Of a stretch of DNA of 64,000 bases, positions 24,933-32,460 are shown piece after piece. Where the stretch lies: contig DASRWC010000019.1 in assembly GCA_035654795.1 (NCBI GenBank), forward strand, positions 1-64,000, written 5' to 3'. The notes below the pieces were generated by a model. The model saw nothing but the letters and a program-made list of their open reading frames with translations. It searched no databases and was not told where the DNA came from. A program made the translations under genes and the position numbers. This stretch comes from JAAYLC01 sp035654795 (GTDB lineage: Bacteria; Bacteroidota; Bacteroidia; Flavobacteriales; Flavobacteriaceae). Positions within the stretch are counted from its first letter, which is position 1, and each line of letters opens with the position of its first letter.

Positions 24933-27900
24933 TTATGACTCAAGCACAGGCTCTTCCTCTTTCTTTTTCAAAAATTCATCAAGATTCTTTCCTTTTGCCG
25001 TGTCATACATAATCGGCGTAGCAACAAAGATTGAAGAATATGTTCCTGCCACGATACCAACAATAATTGCGAAAAGTAATCCTCGAATAGATTCTGCACC
25101 GAAGAAGAACATACATAACAATACGATCAATGTAGTGAAAGAGGTGTTTAACGTTCTTCCCAGAGTGCTGTTCAGTGCAAGGTTAATGGTTCTACCCATT
25201 TTCCAATTAGGATGATCTGCAAAATATTCACGAATCCTGTCAAAAATAATAACGGTATCGTTTACTGAATATCCTACTACCGTCAGAATCGCAGCGATAA
25301 AGGATTGGTCAATTTCCATATTAAACGGCATAAAGCTATAGGTCAATGAGAATATTCCCATCACCAGGATAACGTCGTGGATAATGGATACAACTGCTCC
25401 AAGTCCAAATTGCCATTTTCTGAAACGCAATAGAATGTAGAGGAACATCGCAGCCATTGCACCAAGAACCGCCCAAAGAGAATCTCGTTTAATGTTATCT
25501 GCAATAGTTGGACTCACTTTATAAGATTCCATTTTTCCGATAGTTTTTCCGGCTCGGTCTTCCGAAAACCGCTCAAAAGTCATGTCAGACGGATAATAAG
25601 ACGCAAGAGATTCGAAGAGCATTTTCTCGATTTCTTCGTCAACCTCCGTTCCGGTTTCCTCGACCTTATATTTTGTGGTGATTTTTAACTGATTATTTCC
25701 TCCATAGGTTTTAGCCTCAGCACTTCCAAAAGTCTCAATCAAGTTGTTTTGAACTTCGTTGGAATTTACGTCCTGAGCAAATCGGACGGTGTAAGTTCTA
25801 CCTCCTACGAAATCCACACCTTGATTAAGACCTACTGTAGCTAAAGAGATGATGCTCACTAACATCAAAATTCCCGAGAAGATGTAGGCAATCTTACGTT
25901 TCGCAAGGAATTGGATATTTACGTTTCTGAACATATTCTTTGAGAATCCGGTAGCACATGGAAGTGATCTTCCTTTTTCACAGTAGGACTCAATGAATAA
26001 TCTTGTAATAAAAATTGCCGTAAATAAAGATGTTGCAATACCAATTAATAATGTAGTAGCAAACCCTTGAATAGGACCGGTTCCAAAAATCAAAAGAATA
26101 AATCCGGTAAGTGCCGTGGTGATGTTGGCATCAAGAATAGAAGAAAGCGCGTTTGAAAATCCGTCCTTATTGGCATCTTTTTGCGATTTTCCTTTAGCAA
26201 GTTCCTCACGTATCCTTTCAAAAATCAGTACGTTGGCATCCACCGCCATACCAATAGTTAAAACGATACCCGCGATACCGGGAAGTGAAAGTACTGCTCC
26301 AATTCCGGCAAGAATTCCGAAAATGAAAAGAATATTTGCCACAAGAGCGATGTCTGCAAATAATCCTGCTCTTCCATAATAAAGAATCATCCAGAATACC
26401 ACACCTACAAAGGCAATAATAAACGAAATCATTCCACTATTGATTGCTTCCTGTCCCAAAGTTGGTCCTACTACTTCAGCTTGCACTATCTCTGCTGAAG
26501 CAGGAAGTTTTCCTGCACGCAATACGTTTGCCAAATCCTGACCTTCTTTTACGGTAAAGTCTCCGGAAATCTGGCTTCGTCCGCCCGAAATTGCCCCAGT
26601 GGTAACTCCGGGTGCTGAGTAAACAATGTCATCTAGAACTATAGCAATTTGGCTTCCGTTTTGATAGGCCTCACCAGTCATTTGCTCCCAAATTTTGGCA
26701 CCACGACCGTTCATTTGCATAGAAACGACCACACGACTCATTTGGTCATACTCTTGACTCGCATCGGTTACTACCGAACCTCCTAGTGGCGGCGTATTGT
26801 CTCGATTTCCTTTTAATGCGTAAAGTGAAGTAGTTTCTTCTCCTCTTCGTTGTTTGTCTGAAACAGGAAGTCCCCATACAAATTTTGCGAATCGCAATTC
26901 TGCCGGAAGTAGAGAACGTATTTGAGGATTTCTCAAATAGCTGTTAATTTCAGCAGTATCCTTCAATCTGAAATTAGCTATTACAGGGCCACCTTGATAT
27001 CCGGGAGACACCATTTTTGCGAGAATGGGATGTGCGGTATCATCTTCCATATCTCCTTTTTCAACATCCTCACCTCCTAAAAGTTTACTGATGTCGTCTT
27101 CTTCAGTATCTGTTTCAGCCACTTCTTCACCTTCCGGAGTTTCAACAACATCCTCGGTAACTTCTGTTTCTGTTTTTGTTTCTACTTTTTTTCCGGATTT
27201 TGCCATAGCAATTTCACCGGCCTTTTCGTCAGCTGCTTGAAGGAAACCGGCTATTTCTTCAAATTTATAAACGTCCCAGAATTCTAACTGAGCGGTACTT
27301 TGAAGAAGTTTCTTAACACGGTCCACATCCTTCGCTCCGGGAAGTTCTACAAGAATTCTACCTGATTTCCCTAGACGTTGAATATTGGGCTGTGTAACTC
27401 CAAATTTGTCAATACGCTTTCTCAATACCTCAAAGGCAGAAGTAATCGACTCATCAATTTTTCTCTCAATGATTGGTTTTACCTGAGAGTTGGTCATGTT
27501 TGGATTGATGTTGTCTTCCAGATTTTTATTAAAGAAAATATCAGGCGACGCCAAGTTATTTTCTCCCGGAAGTTCGTCAAATGCTCTAAAAAACGACTCA
27601 AGATAAGTTTCTTGCGAAGTTTTTTGAAGTTCTGTAGCACGCTCTAGAGCTTGGTTAAAGGCCGGATCTTTAGTATTGTTGGCAAGATTCCGAAGAATGT
27701 CTTTCACGGAAACTTCAAGAATTACGTTAATCCCTCCTTTAAGGTCAAGACCTTTGTTTAATTCTTTTTCTGTAGCAGTATTATAATCGATTCCCAAGAA
27801 TACGGGTTCATGCCCTAGAGAATCCAGATAACGGGCTTCTGCAGCCTCGCGTTTTTCGGGTTGGTCTGCCGGATATTTACTCTCGGCAAAAGACCGAGCG

Positions 27901-28001
27901 TCTCGTTCTACTTTGTTGGCAACAAATGTAAAGGAGAGCTGATAGATACTTACCAAACCGAACAACACGGCAAACGTGGTAATAAGTCCTTTGTTTTGCA
28001 T
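24933..28001 (-). CDS. secDF: Fused protein-export translocase subunit SecDF
   Basis: Proton-driven membrane chaperone that pulls preproteins from SecYEG on the periplasmic side. The 1022 residues join SecD (first helix, LDLKGGINVILEV, GAKDVDRVKKLL, then the helices with IVLTIGMAVDANVLIFERIREEL) and SecF (GVDFVGGRTYTVRF, VGYSVNDTVIIFDRIREYF). Between about 260 and 325 there is a very acidic low-complexity insert (TETEVTEDVVETPEGEEVAE and following) in the periplasmic part of SecD. The fused form is standard in Bacteroidota. A TTG-N20-TATATTTG promoter precedes it. Confidence 0.96.
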   Translation of the reverse strand: MQNKGLITTFAVLFGLVSIYQLSFTFVANKVERDARSFAESKYPADQPEKREAAEARYLDSLGHEPVFLGIDYNTATEKELNKGLDLKGGINVILEVSVKDILRNLANNTKDPAFNQALERATELQKTSQETYLESFFRAFDELPGENNLASPDIFFNKNLEDNINPNMTNSQVKPIIERKIDESITSAFEVLRKRIDKFGVTQPNIQRLGKSGRILVELPGAKDVDRVKKLLQSTAQLEFWDVYKFEEIAGFLQAADEKAGEIAMAKSGKKVETKTETEVTEDVVETPEGEEVAETDTEEDDISKLLGGEDVEKGDMEDDTAHPILAKMVSPGYQGGPVIANFRLKDTAEINSYLRNPQIRSLLPAELRFAKFVWGLPVSDKQRRGEETTSLYALKGNRDNTPPLGGSVVTDASQEYDQMSRVVVSMQMNGRGAKIWEQMTGEAYQNGSQIAIVLDDIVYSAPGVTTGAISGGRSQISGDFTVKEGQDLANVLRAGKLPASAEIVQAEVVGPTLGQEAINSGMISFIIAFVGVVFWMILYYGRAGLFADIALVANILFIFGILAGIGAVLSLPGIAGIVLTIGMAVDANVLIFERIREELAKGKSQKDANKDGFSNALSSILDANITTALTGFILLIFGTGPIQGFATTLLIGIATSLFTAIFITRLFIESYCEKGRSLPCATGFSKNMFRNVNIQFLAKRKIAYIFSGILMLVSIISLATVGLNQGVDFVGGRTYTVRFAQDVNSNEVQNNLIETFGSAEAKTYGGNNQLKITTKYKVEETGTEVDEEIEKMLFESLASYYPSDMTFERFSEDRAGKTIGKMESYKVSPTIADNIKRDSLWAVLGAMAAMFLYILLRFRKWQFGLGAVVSIIHDVILVMGIFSLTYSFMPFNMEIDQSFIAAILTVVGYSVNDTVIIFDRIREYFADHPNWKMGRTINLALNSTLGRTLNTSFTTLIVLLCMFFFGAESIRGLLFAIIVGIVAGTYSSIFVATPIMYDTAKGKNLDEFLKKKEEEPVLES

Positions 28002-28040
28002 TAGTTATAAATTAATTTTTGGTCAGATTTTTAAAAGGCG

Positions 28041-28071
28041 CAAATATATGTTTTGCGGTCTTATCTGACAA
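28041..28071 (-). promoter_or_regulatory. Promoter of secDF (TTG-N20-TATATTTG)
   Basis: On the minus strand, TTG (28071-28069), 20-base spacer and TATATTTG (28048-28041): a full Bacteroidota consensus promoter about 40 bases before the ATG. Confidence 0.7.
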
Positions 28072-28128
28072 TTTTGATGGATAATATATTGAATGAAGTG
28101 TGAGGAAAACCTCTTATAAAAGAATCAA

Positions 28129-28722
28129 TTATGCCCAAGGCCCTGCCCTGACTTCAGGAAAAGCATAATAAACCGATTCGTGAGTATGAACCGGAAGAAT
28201 AAAAGTGACATTTTCAATTTTCGGAACAGGAAGAATCCACTTTTCAACCAAGGTCGCAAACACTAAAGGAAGTTTAGGTTTTACATATTGGTCAGGCACA
28301 GATTTCACCTCCACCAAAATTCCTTGAAGCGAATTTTCAAAGAGGTCACTATCTTGAATCTTAACTATTTCGAGTTTGTAGGAATGTTTTTCATTCGGAA
28401 TTTGTGTGGGAATACCGGAAGGCAAATTGGGTACTGCTACCCCATCTTTCAGCAAATCTTTTATGTGATAGACTTCAAGAGAACTGAAATATAGAATTTT
28501 GAAAACACCCTTCTCAGTTTGAATAACTTGAACTTGGGTAATCCCGATGTCATTTAAACGACGGGTGATGTTTTGGATGAGTTCCGAAGCTCCTGATTCA
28601 CCCGGTAAATTTTCTTGAAATTCCAGCACAATCTCCTGATTCGGACTGTTTGCAGGATGCTCCATCCGTCCGCCTAAAACAAGCAGAAAAAATAATGCAG
28701 ATATGTGCCAAAAAAATTTCAC
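28129..28722 (-). CDS. Secreted protein of unknown function (GTG start)
   Basis: I do not recognise this 197-residue protein. It has an N-terminal hydrophobic segment (FFWHISALFFLLVLGG) compatible with a signal peptide, then mixed alpha/beta sequence (EIVLEFQENL, ITRRLNDIGITQVQVIQTEKG, FKILYFSSLEVYHIKDLL) that reads like a small ferredoxin-like or SecD-P1-like fold; this is only an impression. It lies just downstream of the copper operon terminator and upstream of secDF on the same strand. The start is GTG at 28722, only four bases from the -7 box TATCTTTG (28734-28727), so the mRNA may be leaderless. Confidence 0.6.
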   Translation of the reverse strand: MKFFWHISALFFLLVLGGRMEHPANSPNQEIVLEFQENLPGESGASELIQNITRRLNDIGITQVQVIQTEKGVFKILYFSSLEVYHIKDLLKDGVAVPNLPSGIPTQIPNEKHSYKLEIVKIQDSDLFENSLQGILVEVKSVPDQYVKPKLPLVFATLVEKWILPVPKIENVTFILPVHTHESVYYAFPEVRAGPWA

Positions 28723-28780
28723 GCGCCAAAGATAGGAAAATCTTGAAATTGAAGGAAGTCATTGAAATTTGTCCTAATAA

Positions 28781-28808
28781 AAAAAGACCGTATCACTACA
28801 GTCTTTTT
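28781..28808 (-). terminator. Terminator of the copper operon
   Basis: AAAAAGAC (28781-28788) pairs with GTCTTTTT (28801-28808) around a 12-base loop, ending the receptor/lipoprotein transcript. Confidence 0.75.
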
Positions 28809-28856
28809 CTAAAACTTCCTTAACTCATTGAAGCTCTGCCCTTTTATAAAAAAGTT

Positions 28857-29693
28857 CTAAAATTCTATTTCAAAATACAAACTACTCTGCTGATGCGAAT
28901 CTGTCACATCTTCGCCTTTAATCACATCACCATAATTATTGTTGAGTTTCATATTTATCCTCCAGAAACCTGTCATGGTCAGAGATAATTTTCCTTTATA
29001 AGTCTTGGAAACTGAATCATAACGCAAATCTTCATTGTTGGGTGAAGAATGGTTTCCCATAGACGGCATTCGAGGGTCAATGTTTATGGAGAAATCTTGA
29101 ACAACACTAAAATTCATCATATCGTCCATCTTATAAAGCGACGCCTCCATATTATTTATGGCTACCTTGGGAGCTTTGGGTTCTTTTAAAGCAAGAACAT
29201 AACGAACCTCATCACTTCCGGTGAAACTCTGCACCTTCACATCTCTCAAGGGATTGGTTACTGCTATTTTTTCTATGAGTTCATAAGTTGTTCCATCTAT
29301 AATATATGAGAGATGAAGTTCCCAAAAATGATGTTCATCACCCGCCATTTGAAACACTATGAAACCTTTGTATAAATTGTTTTCAACATAAAGATTTCCG
29401 TGCGGCGCCCCGTGAACCATACTGCCCATTTGCATCACAGGCTCCCATTGCGCATTCACGTCTGTGCGCGAAACATTATTAGACTTATCTAAAAATCGAA
29501 GGTACAACTCATTGTAACCTGTTTCGATTCGTTGATTTTCTGAATACACTTCAATAACATGCGTATCACGGTCAAAAGTGTAAATTTTATTGAGCTCTAA
29601 TGCCGGATTTGTATTGTTTTCTCCTTCATCTTTGGAGCAGCTTGTAATGATAAACCCGATTAATAATAAGCTGATGATATATTTTAAGTTCAT
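28857..29693 (-). CDS. Lipoprotein with tandem YtkA-like, Met/His-rich copper-binding-type domains
   Basis: The 278-residue product has lipobox IITSC (Cys19). Two similar beta-domains follow. The first has WEPVMQMGSMVHGAPHGN then HHFWELHLSY. The second has IDPRMPSMGNHSSPNNEDL then GFWRINMKLNNN. Each holds the P-x-M-x-M-G...H..P pattern of YtkA/CopC-like domains, in which Met and His bind copper. It is the last gene of an operon behind an OprC-type copper receptor (12-base gap). A role as a periplasmic or outer-membrane copper carrier is inferred. Confidence 0.75.
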   Translation of the reverse strand: MNLKYIISLLLIGFIITSCSKDEGENNTNPALELNKIYTFDRDTHVIEVYSENQRIETGYNELYLRFLDKSNNVSRTDVNAQWEPVMQMGSMVHGAPHGNLYVENNLYKGFIVFQMAGDEHHFWELHLSYIIDGTTYELIEKIAVTNPLRDVKVQSFTGSDEVRYVLALKEPKAPKVAINNMEASLYKMDDMMNFSVVQDFSINIDPRMPSMGNHSSPNNEDLRYDSVSKTYKGKLSLTMTGFWRINMKLNNNYGDVIKGEDVTDSHQQSSLYFEIEF

Positions 29694-29705
29694 TTGTATT
29701 TGATT

Positions 29706-31718
29706 TTAGTTTATTGAATAAGAAATGGTTACATAAAAGTTTCTACCCATTCTTGGAATTGAGTTCCAATCGGCGTAAGAAACATAATAGGTGTCAAAAA
29801 GATTTTCTACACCTGTTTTTAAATATAAATCGTTGTCTTTCAGAATAAATCTTTTTCCGATATTAATTCCTGCCAGTGCATACGCAGGTACTCCCTCTTC
29901 TCCGTATGAAGCAGCAAATGCTCTGTGAGCTCCGGCACCTTCAGCAAAAATTGAAGCTGAGAAATGATTTTTGTAAAAATCCAGAGCTGCCCGATAATTC
30001 ACAGGACTTATAAGAGGAAGGTTGTTGTTGTCGTGGTCTTTTCCGTATTGATAAGAAATTCGGCCATTAAAAGTGAGATGGTGTGTGAATGCGTATTTTC
30101 CGGACACTGAAAAGTTCATAAGTCGAACATAATCGAGATTCCGATAAACTTTTACGCCGGCAGCTCCAATTGTCATGGCACTCAGTTCAGGACGTACTTC
30201 ACCAATGATATAGTCGGTTATATGAAAAACTTTTCCTTCAAGAGTAATGTCAAAGAGAGGTCTTTTGTAGGTTGCCGAGATATTGACGTCATAAGACGCT
30301 TCAGTTTTCAAAGTCGGATTCCCTATATAATCGTATTTGTCGAAACTGTTGAATAAGTAAAATCCAAATCCTTCAGAAACCGATGGCGCACGTTCTCCAT
30401 AAGAAACACCTCCTTCCAAGTGGAAGTCATTCAGCATCTTATGATATTGCACCGAAGCACTTTTCAAGAACCTTGTCTTTTCGGCATTCATTTCCGGATA
30501 AAAAATTGTAAGGCTATTCCGTCCAAACTCATCCGCAACACGGTTTTTATGAACGCTTAAACGTGCGGAAAGTTTGATAAAATTGGCGCCGACGGCAATT
30601 CTATCTTCTGAAAAAATCCCTACATTTTCAGTGCGCACATCGGGCCAAGTAAGCATAAACATGGGTATCTCTCCGGGATTGGGTGCGTACATCGTCATCT
30701 CTGCATAGGAGCGGTTGTGATAGCCATCAAGCTTAAACAGAAATGCATGCTTTCCCATTTGCGCGCCGGCTTGGGAGTAAAACCCGAATGTTTCACTTTC
30801 TCCGGGCATATCCATCCTCACCGGCACATCCGGACGCTTGCTGTCATCCATAACGTGTTTTATGGTGTTGAAATAAAATTTGCTTTCCCATTTATTGAAA
30901 GTCCCAAAGAGGGTGTCTTGCAAAAAACTTGCAGACGCAATAACCGCACGCGCCAGAGAAACATCCATAGGCAAGGCAGGGTACCCAACATCTACTGCTT
31001 CGTCAAGAATCAAACTGCCCAAAATGGTTTGTGAATCAGACACTCTCAGCCCGCTGTTAACAGAAATGTTGAATTTTTCAAACTGGGAAAACTCCACTTC
31101 TTTACCTCCTCCGGCTTTGTAGTTTCCGGCTTTCCTGTAGAGCCCATCGGCTGAAAAAAAGAATTTTTGCTGAGCATAGTTCACGCCACCATTGAAAATT
31201 CGTAAACTGCTATTGGTCTCAAACGAACTTCCAAGGTTTCCGCTCCATCCTTTTTTTCTAAAGTTAGGATGACTGAGTTTCAGATTTATAGCGCCACCAA
31301 TAGTATTTCCGAAAGCAGCTCCGCCTTGACCCGATGAAATTTCGATAGTTTCCAGATTGGAAACATCAACATAGGAGGTCACAGGGTCCATTTTATCGGT
31401 ACAGGCACCAAAAATCTGCATTCCATCTATGGTAACAGCCAACCTCTCTGAGGTCATTCCGTTCATAGCGGGCTCCCAAGCATAGCTCCCTCTCTTAATC
31501 ATAGAAACGTTTCGTGACGATTCCAGATATTGGTCAAGTCCTGAGAGGGGCTTTTTGTTTTGATGATGATTCAATTGTTTTCGTGAGGAGACCACAATAA
31601 CCTCACTAAGATTTACCGGCTGCACACTGTCCTGAGGCTGTTCTTGTGCTTGTATGGAAAAACCGCACACCATAAACACCCCCGTCATTGCCGGCAGCAA
31701 CTGAGAAAAATTTTTCAT
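29706..31718 (-). CDS. TonB-dependent copper receptor, OprC/NosA type
   Basis: Outer-membrane energised channel for copper. From ATG 31718 (670 residues) there is a signal peptide, a plug domain (LSEVIVVSSRKQ, RGSYAWEPAMNGMTSERLA, ISSGQGGAAFGNTIGGAINL) and a 22-strand barrel ending in the TonB receptor C-terminus (GVENLFDTYYVSYADWN, aromatic last strand). The copper site of OprC, CxxxM plus HxM, is intact: Cys106 and Met110 in IFGACTDKMDP, and His288 and Met290 in TIKHVMDD. It has no N-terminal CarboxypepD_reg extension as SusC-type receptors do. The frame is open to 31781, but ATG 31718 starts the signal peptide. Confidence 0.9.
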   Translation of the reverse strand: MKNFSQLLPAMTGVFMVCGFSIQAQEQPQDSVQPVNLSEVIVVSSRKQLNHHQNKKPLSGLDQYLESSRNVSMIKRGSYAWEPAMNGMTSERLAVTIDGMQIFGACTDKMDPVTSYVDVSNLETIEISSGQGGAAFGNTIGGAINLKLSHPNFRKKGWSGNLGSSFETNSSLRIFNGGVNYAQQKFFFSADGLYRKAGNYKAGGGKEVEFSQFEKFNISVNSGLRVSDSQTILGSLILDEAVDVGYPALPMDVSLARAVIASASFLQDTLFGTFNKWESKFYFNTIKHVMDDSKRPDVPVRMDMPGESETFGFYSQAGAQMGKHAFLFKLDGYHNRSYAEMTMYAPNPGEIPMFMLTWPDVRTENVGIFSEDRIAVGANFIKLSARLSVHKNRVADEFGRNSLTIFYPEMNAEKTRFLKSASVQYHKMLNDFHLEGGVSYGERAPSVSEGFGFYLFNSFDKYDYIGNPTLKTEASYDVNISATYKRPLFDITLEGKVFHITDYIIGEVRPELSAMTIGAAGVKVYRNLDYVRLMNFSVSGKYAFTHHLTFNGRISYQYGKDHDNNNLPLISPVNYRAALDFYKNHFSASIFAEGAGAHRAFAASYGEEGVPAYALAGINIGKRFILKDNDLYLKTGVENLFDTYYVSYADWNSIPRMGRNFYVTISYSIN

Positions 31719-31799
31719 ACTACTTTCTTTTTGTAATGACACAGATTTCCGGTTCATTGAAGATTTAGGAAAGAATCCCAATGAACCTGTTAGAGTCGA

Positions 31800-32177
31800 T
31801 TAAGAAAGTGACAGTTGCGGAGGTTGTATTAAAGGCTGTGAAGTGATGGATCGGTAAAAATCCGAAGAAAAATAAAAAACGGCTTCCTCTATTTCTTCAG
31901 AGAAAACTCCGAATGAAAACGGAATTACTTCTTCAGAAATAAGATTAAAAGAAATTTCGGTTTGAAAAGATTTTTGAAACGGATTGTCCTCCTGATCTCC
32001 ATTCTCCTTAGCAAGTTGTTTCCCGAGATAACATTTTCCGTTACATTCCATCTCAGGAATATCTCGGTTTTCACAGAGTGTACTAACAATAAAATCGTAC
32101 TTCAAAGCATATTCCATTACCGGCCAAAGTGGTTTTAGCAACATCAGAAATGAAAGAATGAGTAACGATTTTTTCAT
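31800..32177 (-). CDS. Small Cys-motif (CNGKCYL) secreted/membrane protein of the copper operon
   Basis: The 125-residue protein begins with a hydrophobic helix (LLILSFLMLLKPLWPVMEYA) and then has Cys35, Cys45 and Cys49 in LCENRDIPEMECNGKCYLGK, a C-x9-C-x3-C set suited to metal or disulfide chemistry. A short Pro-rich tail ends the protein. I recall this type from Bacteroidota metal loci, but know of no assigned function. It is the first gene of the operon, so it may be a copper chaperone or sensor. The -7 box TATATTTG lies four bases from the ATG. Confidence 0.7.
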   Translation of the reverse strand: MKKSLLILSFLMLLKPLWPVMEYALKYDFIVSTLCENRDIPEMECNGKCYLGKQLAKENGDQEDNPFQKSFQTEISFNLISEEVIPFSFGVFSEEIEEAVFYFSSDFYRSITSQPLIQPPQLSLS

Positions 32178-32181
32178 AGCG

Positions 32182-32189
32182 CAAATATA
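32182..32189 (-). promoter_or_regulatory. -7 element TATATTTG of the copper operon
   Basis: Exact TAnnTTTG on the minus strand; predicted transcription start falls on or beside the ATG at 32177, implying a leaderless or near-leaderless mRNA. Confidence 0.55.
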
Positions 32190-32250
32190 ACCACTTCTAC
32201 TATTTATGAAAATGATTTTTGTCAGCTAAAATGACGTCAATCGCGCGGGA

Positions 32251-32275
32251 GTCGATGAACTTCAACAACTTCGAC
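32251..32275 (+). promoter_or_regulatory. Imperfect hairpin in the spacer upstream of nrdJ
   Basis: GTCGATG pairs with CTTCGAC (7 bp, one mismatch) and is followed by a T-rich run (TTTTTGTCTTTTC). It sits upstream of the nrdJ -7 box, so it might be a regulator site or an upstream terminator. No B12-box consensus is visible in the spacer 32178-32460, which is otherwise AT-rich. Confidence 0.25.
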
Positions 32276-32407
32276 AGGTTTTTGTCTTTTCAAAAGTTGT
32301 AAACTTTTTTATGTTGATAAATTTTTATAACCCTGACAAACAGGGAAATAACTATAAAAACTTGTGAACATTGGAATCTACTCCTCTTTTTAAATGTACA
32401 ATTTTAA

Positions 32408-32415
32408 TACCTTTG
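32408..32415 (+). promoter_or_regulatory. -7 element TACCTTTG of nrdJ
   Basis: Exact TAnnTTTG match, 45 bases before the ATG at 32461. Confidence 0.5.
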
Positions 32416-32460
32416 CTTTTCGCACATGAAAATGTCTAACTTCCAAAAAACGTGTTCAGT

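Noticed and set aside
27025..27240. Serine/threonine-rich open frame antisense to secDF
   Set aside because: It is the mirror of the acidic repeat in SecD and has no independent signals.
32312..32320. DnaA-box-like TTATCAACA (minus strand)
   Set aside because: A single imperfect box without an AT-rich unwinding region or dnaA/dnaN neighbours; not an origin.
32178..32460. Cobalamin riboswitch for the B12-dependent reductase
   Set aside because: No B12-box or multi-stem aptamer is visible; only a weak hairpin at 32251-32275.
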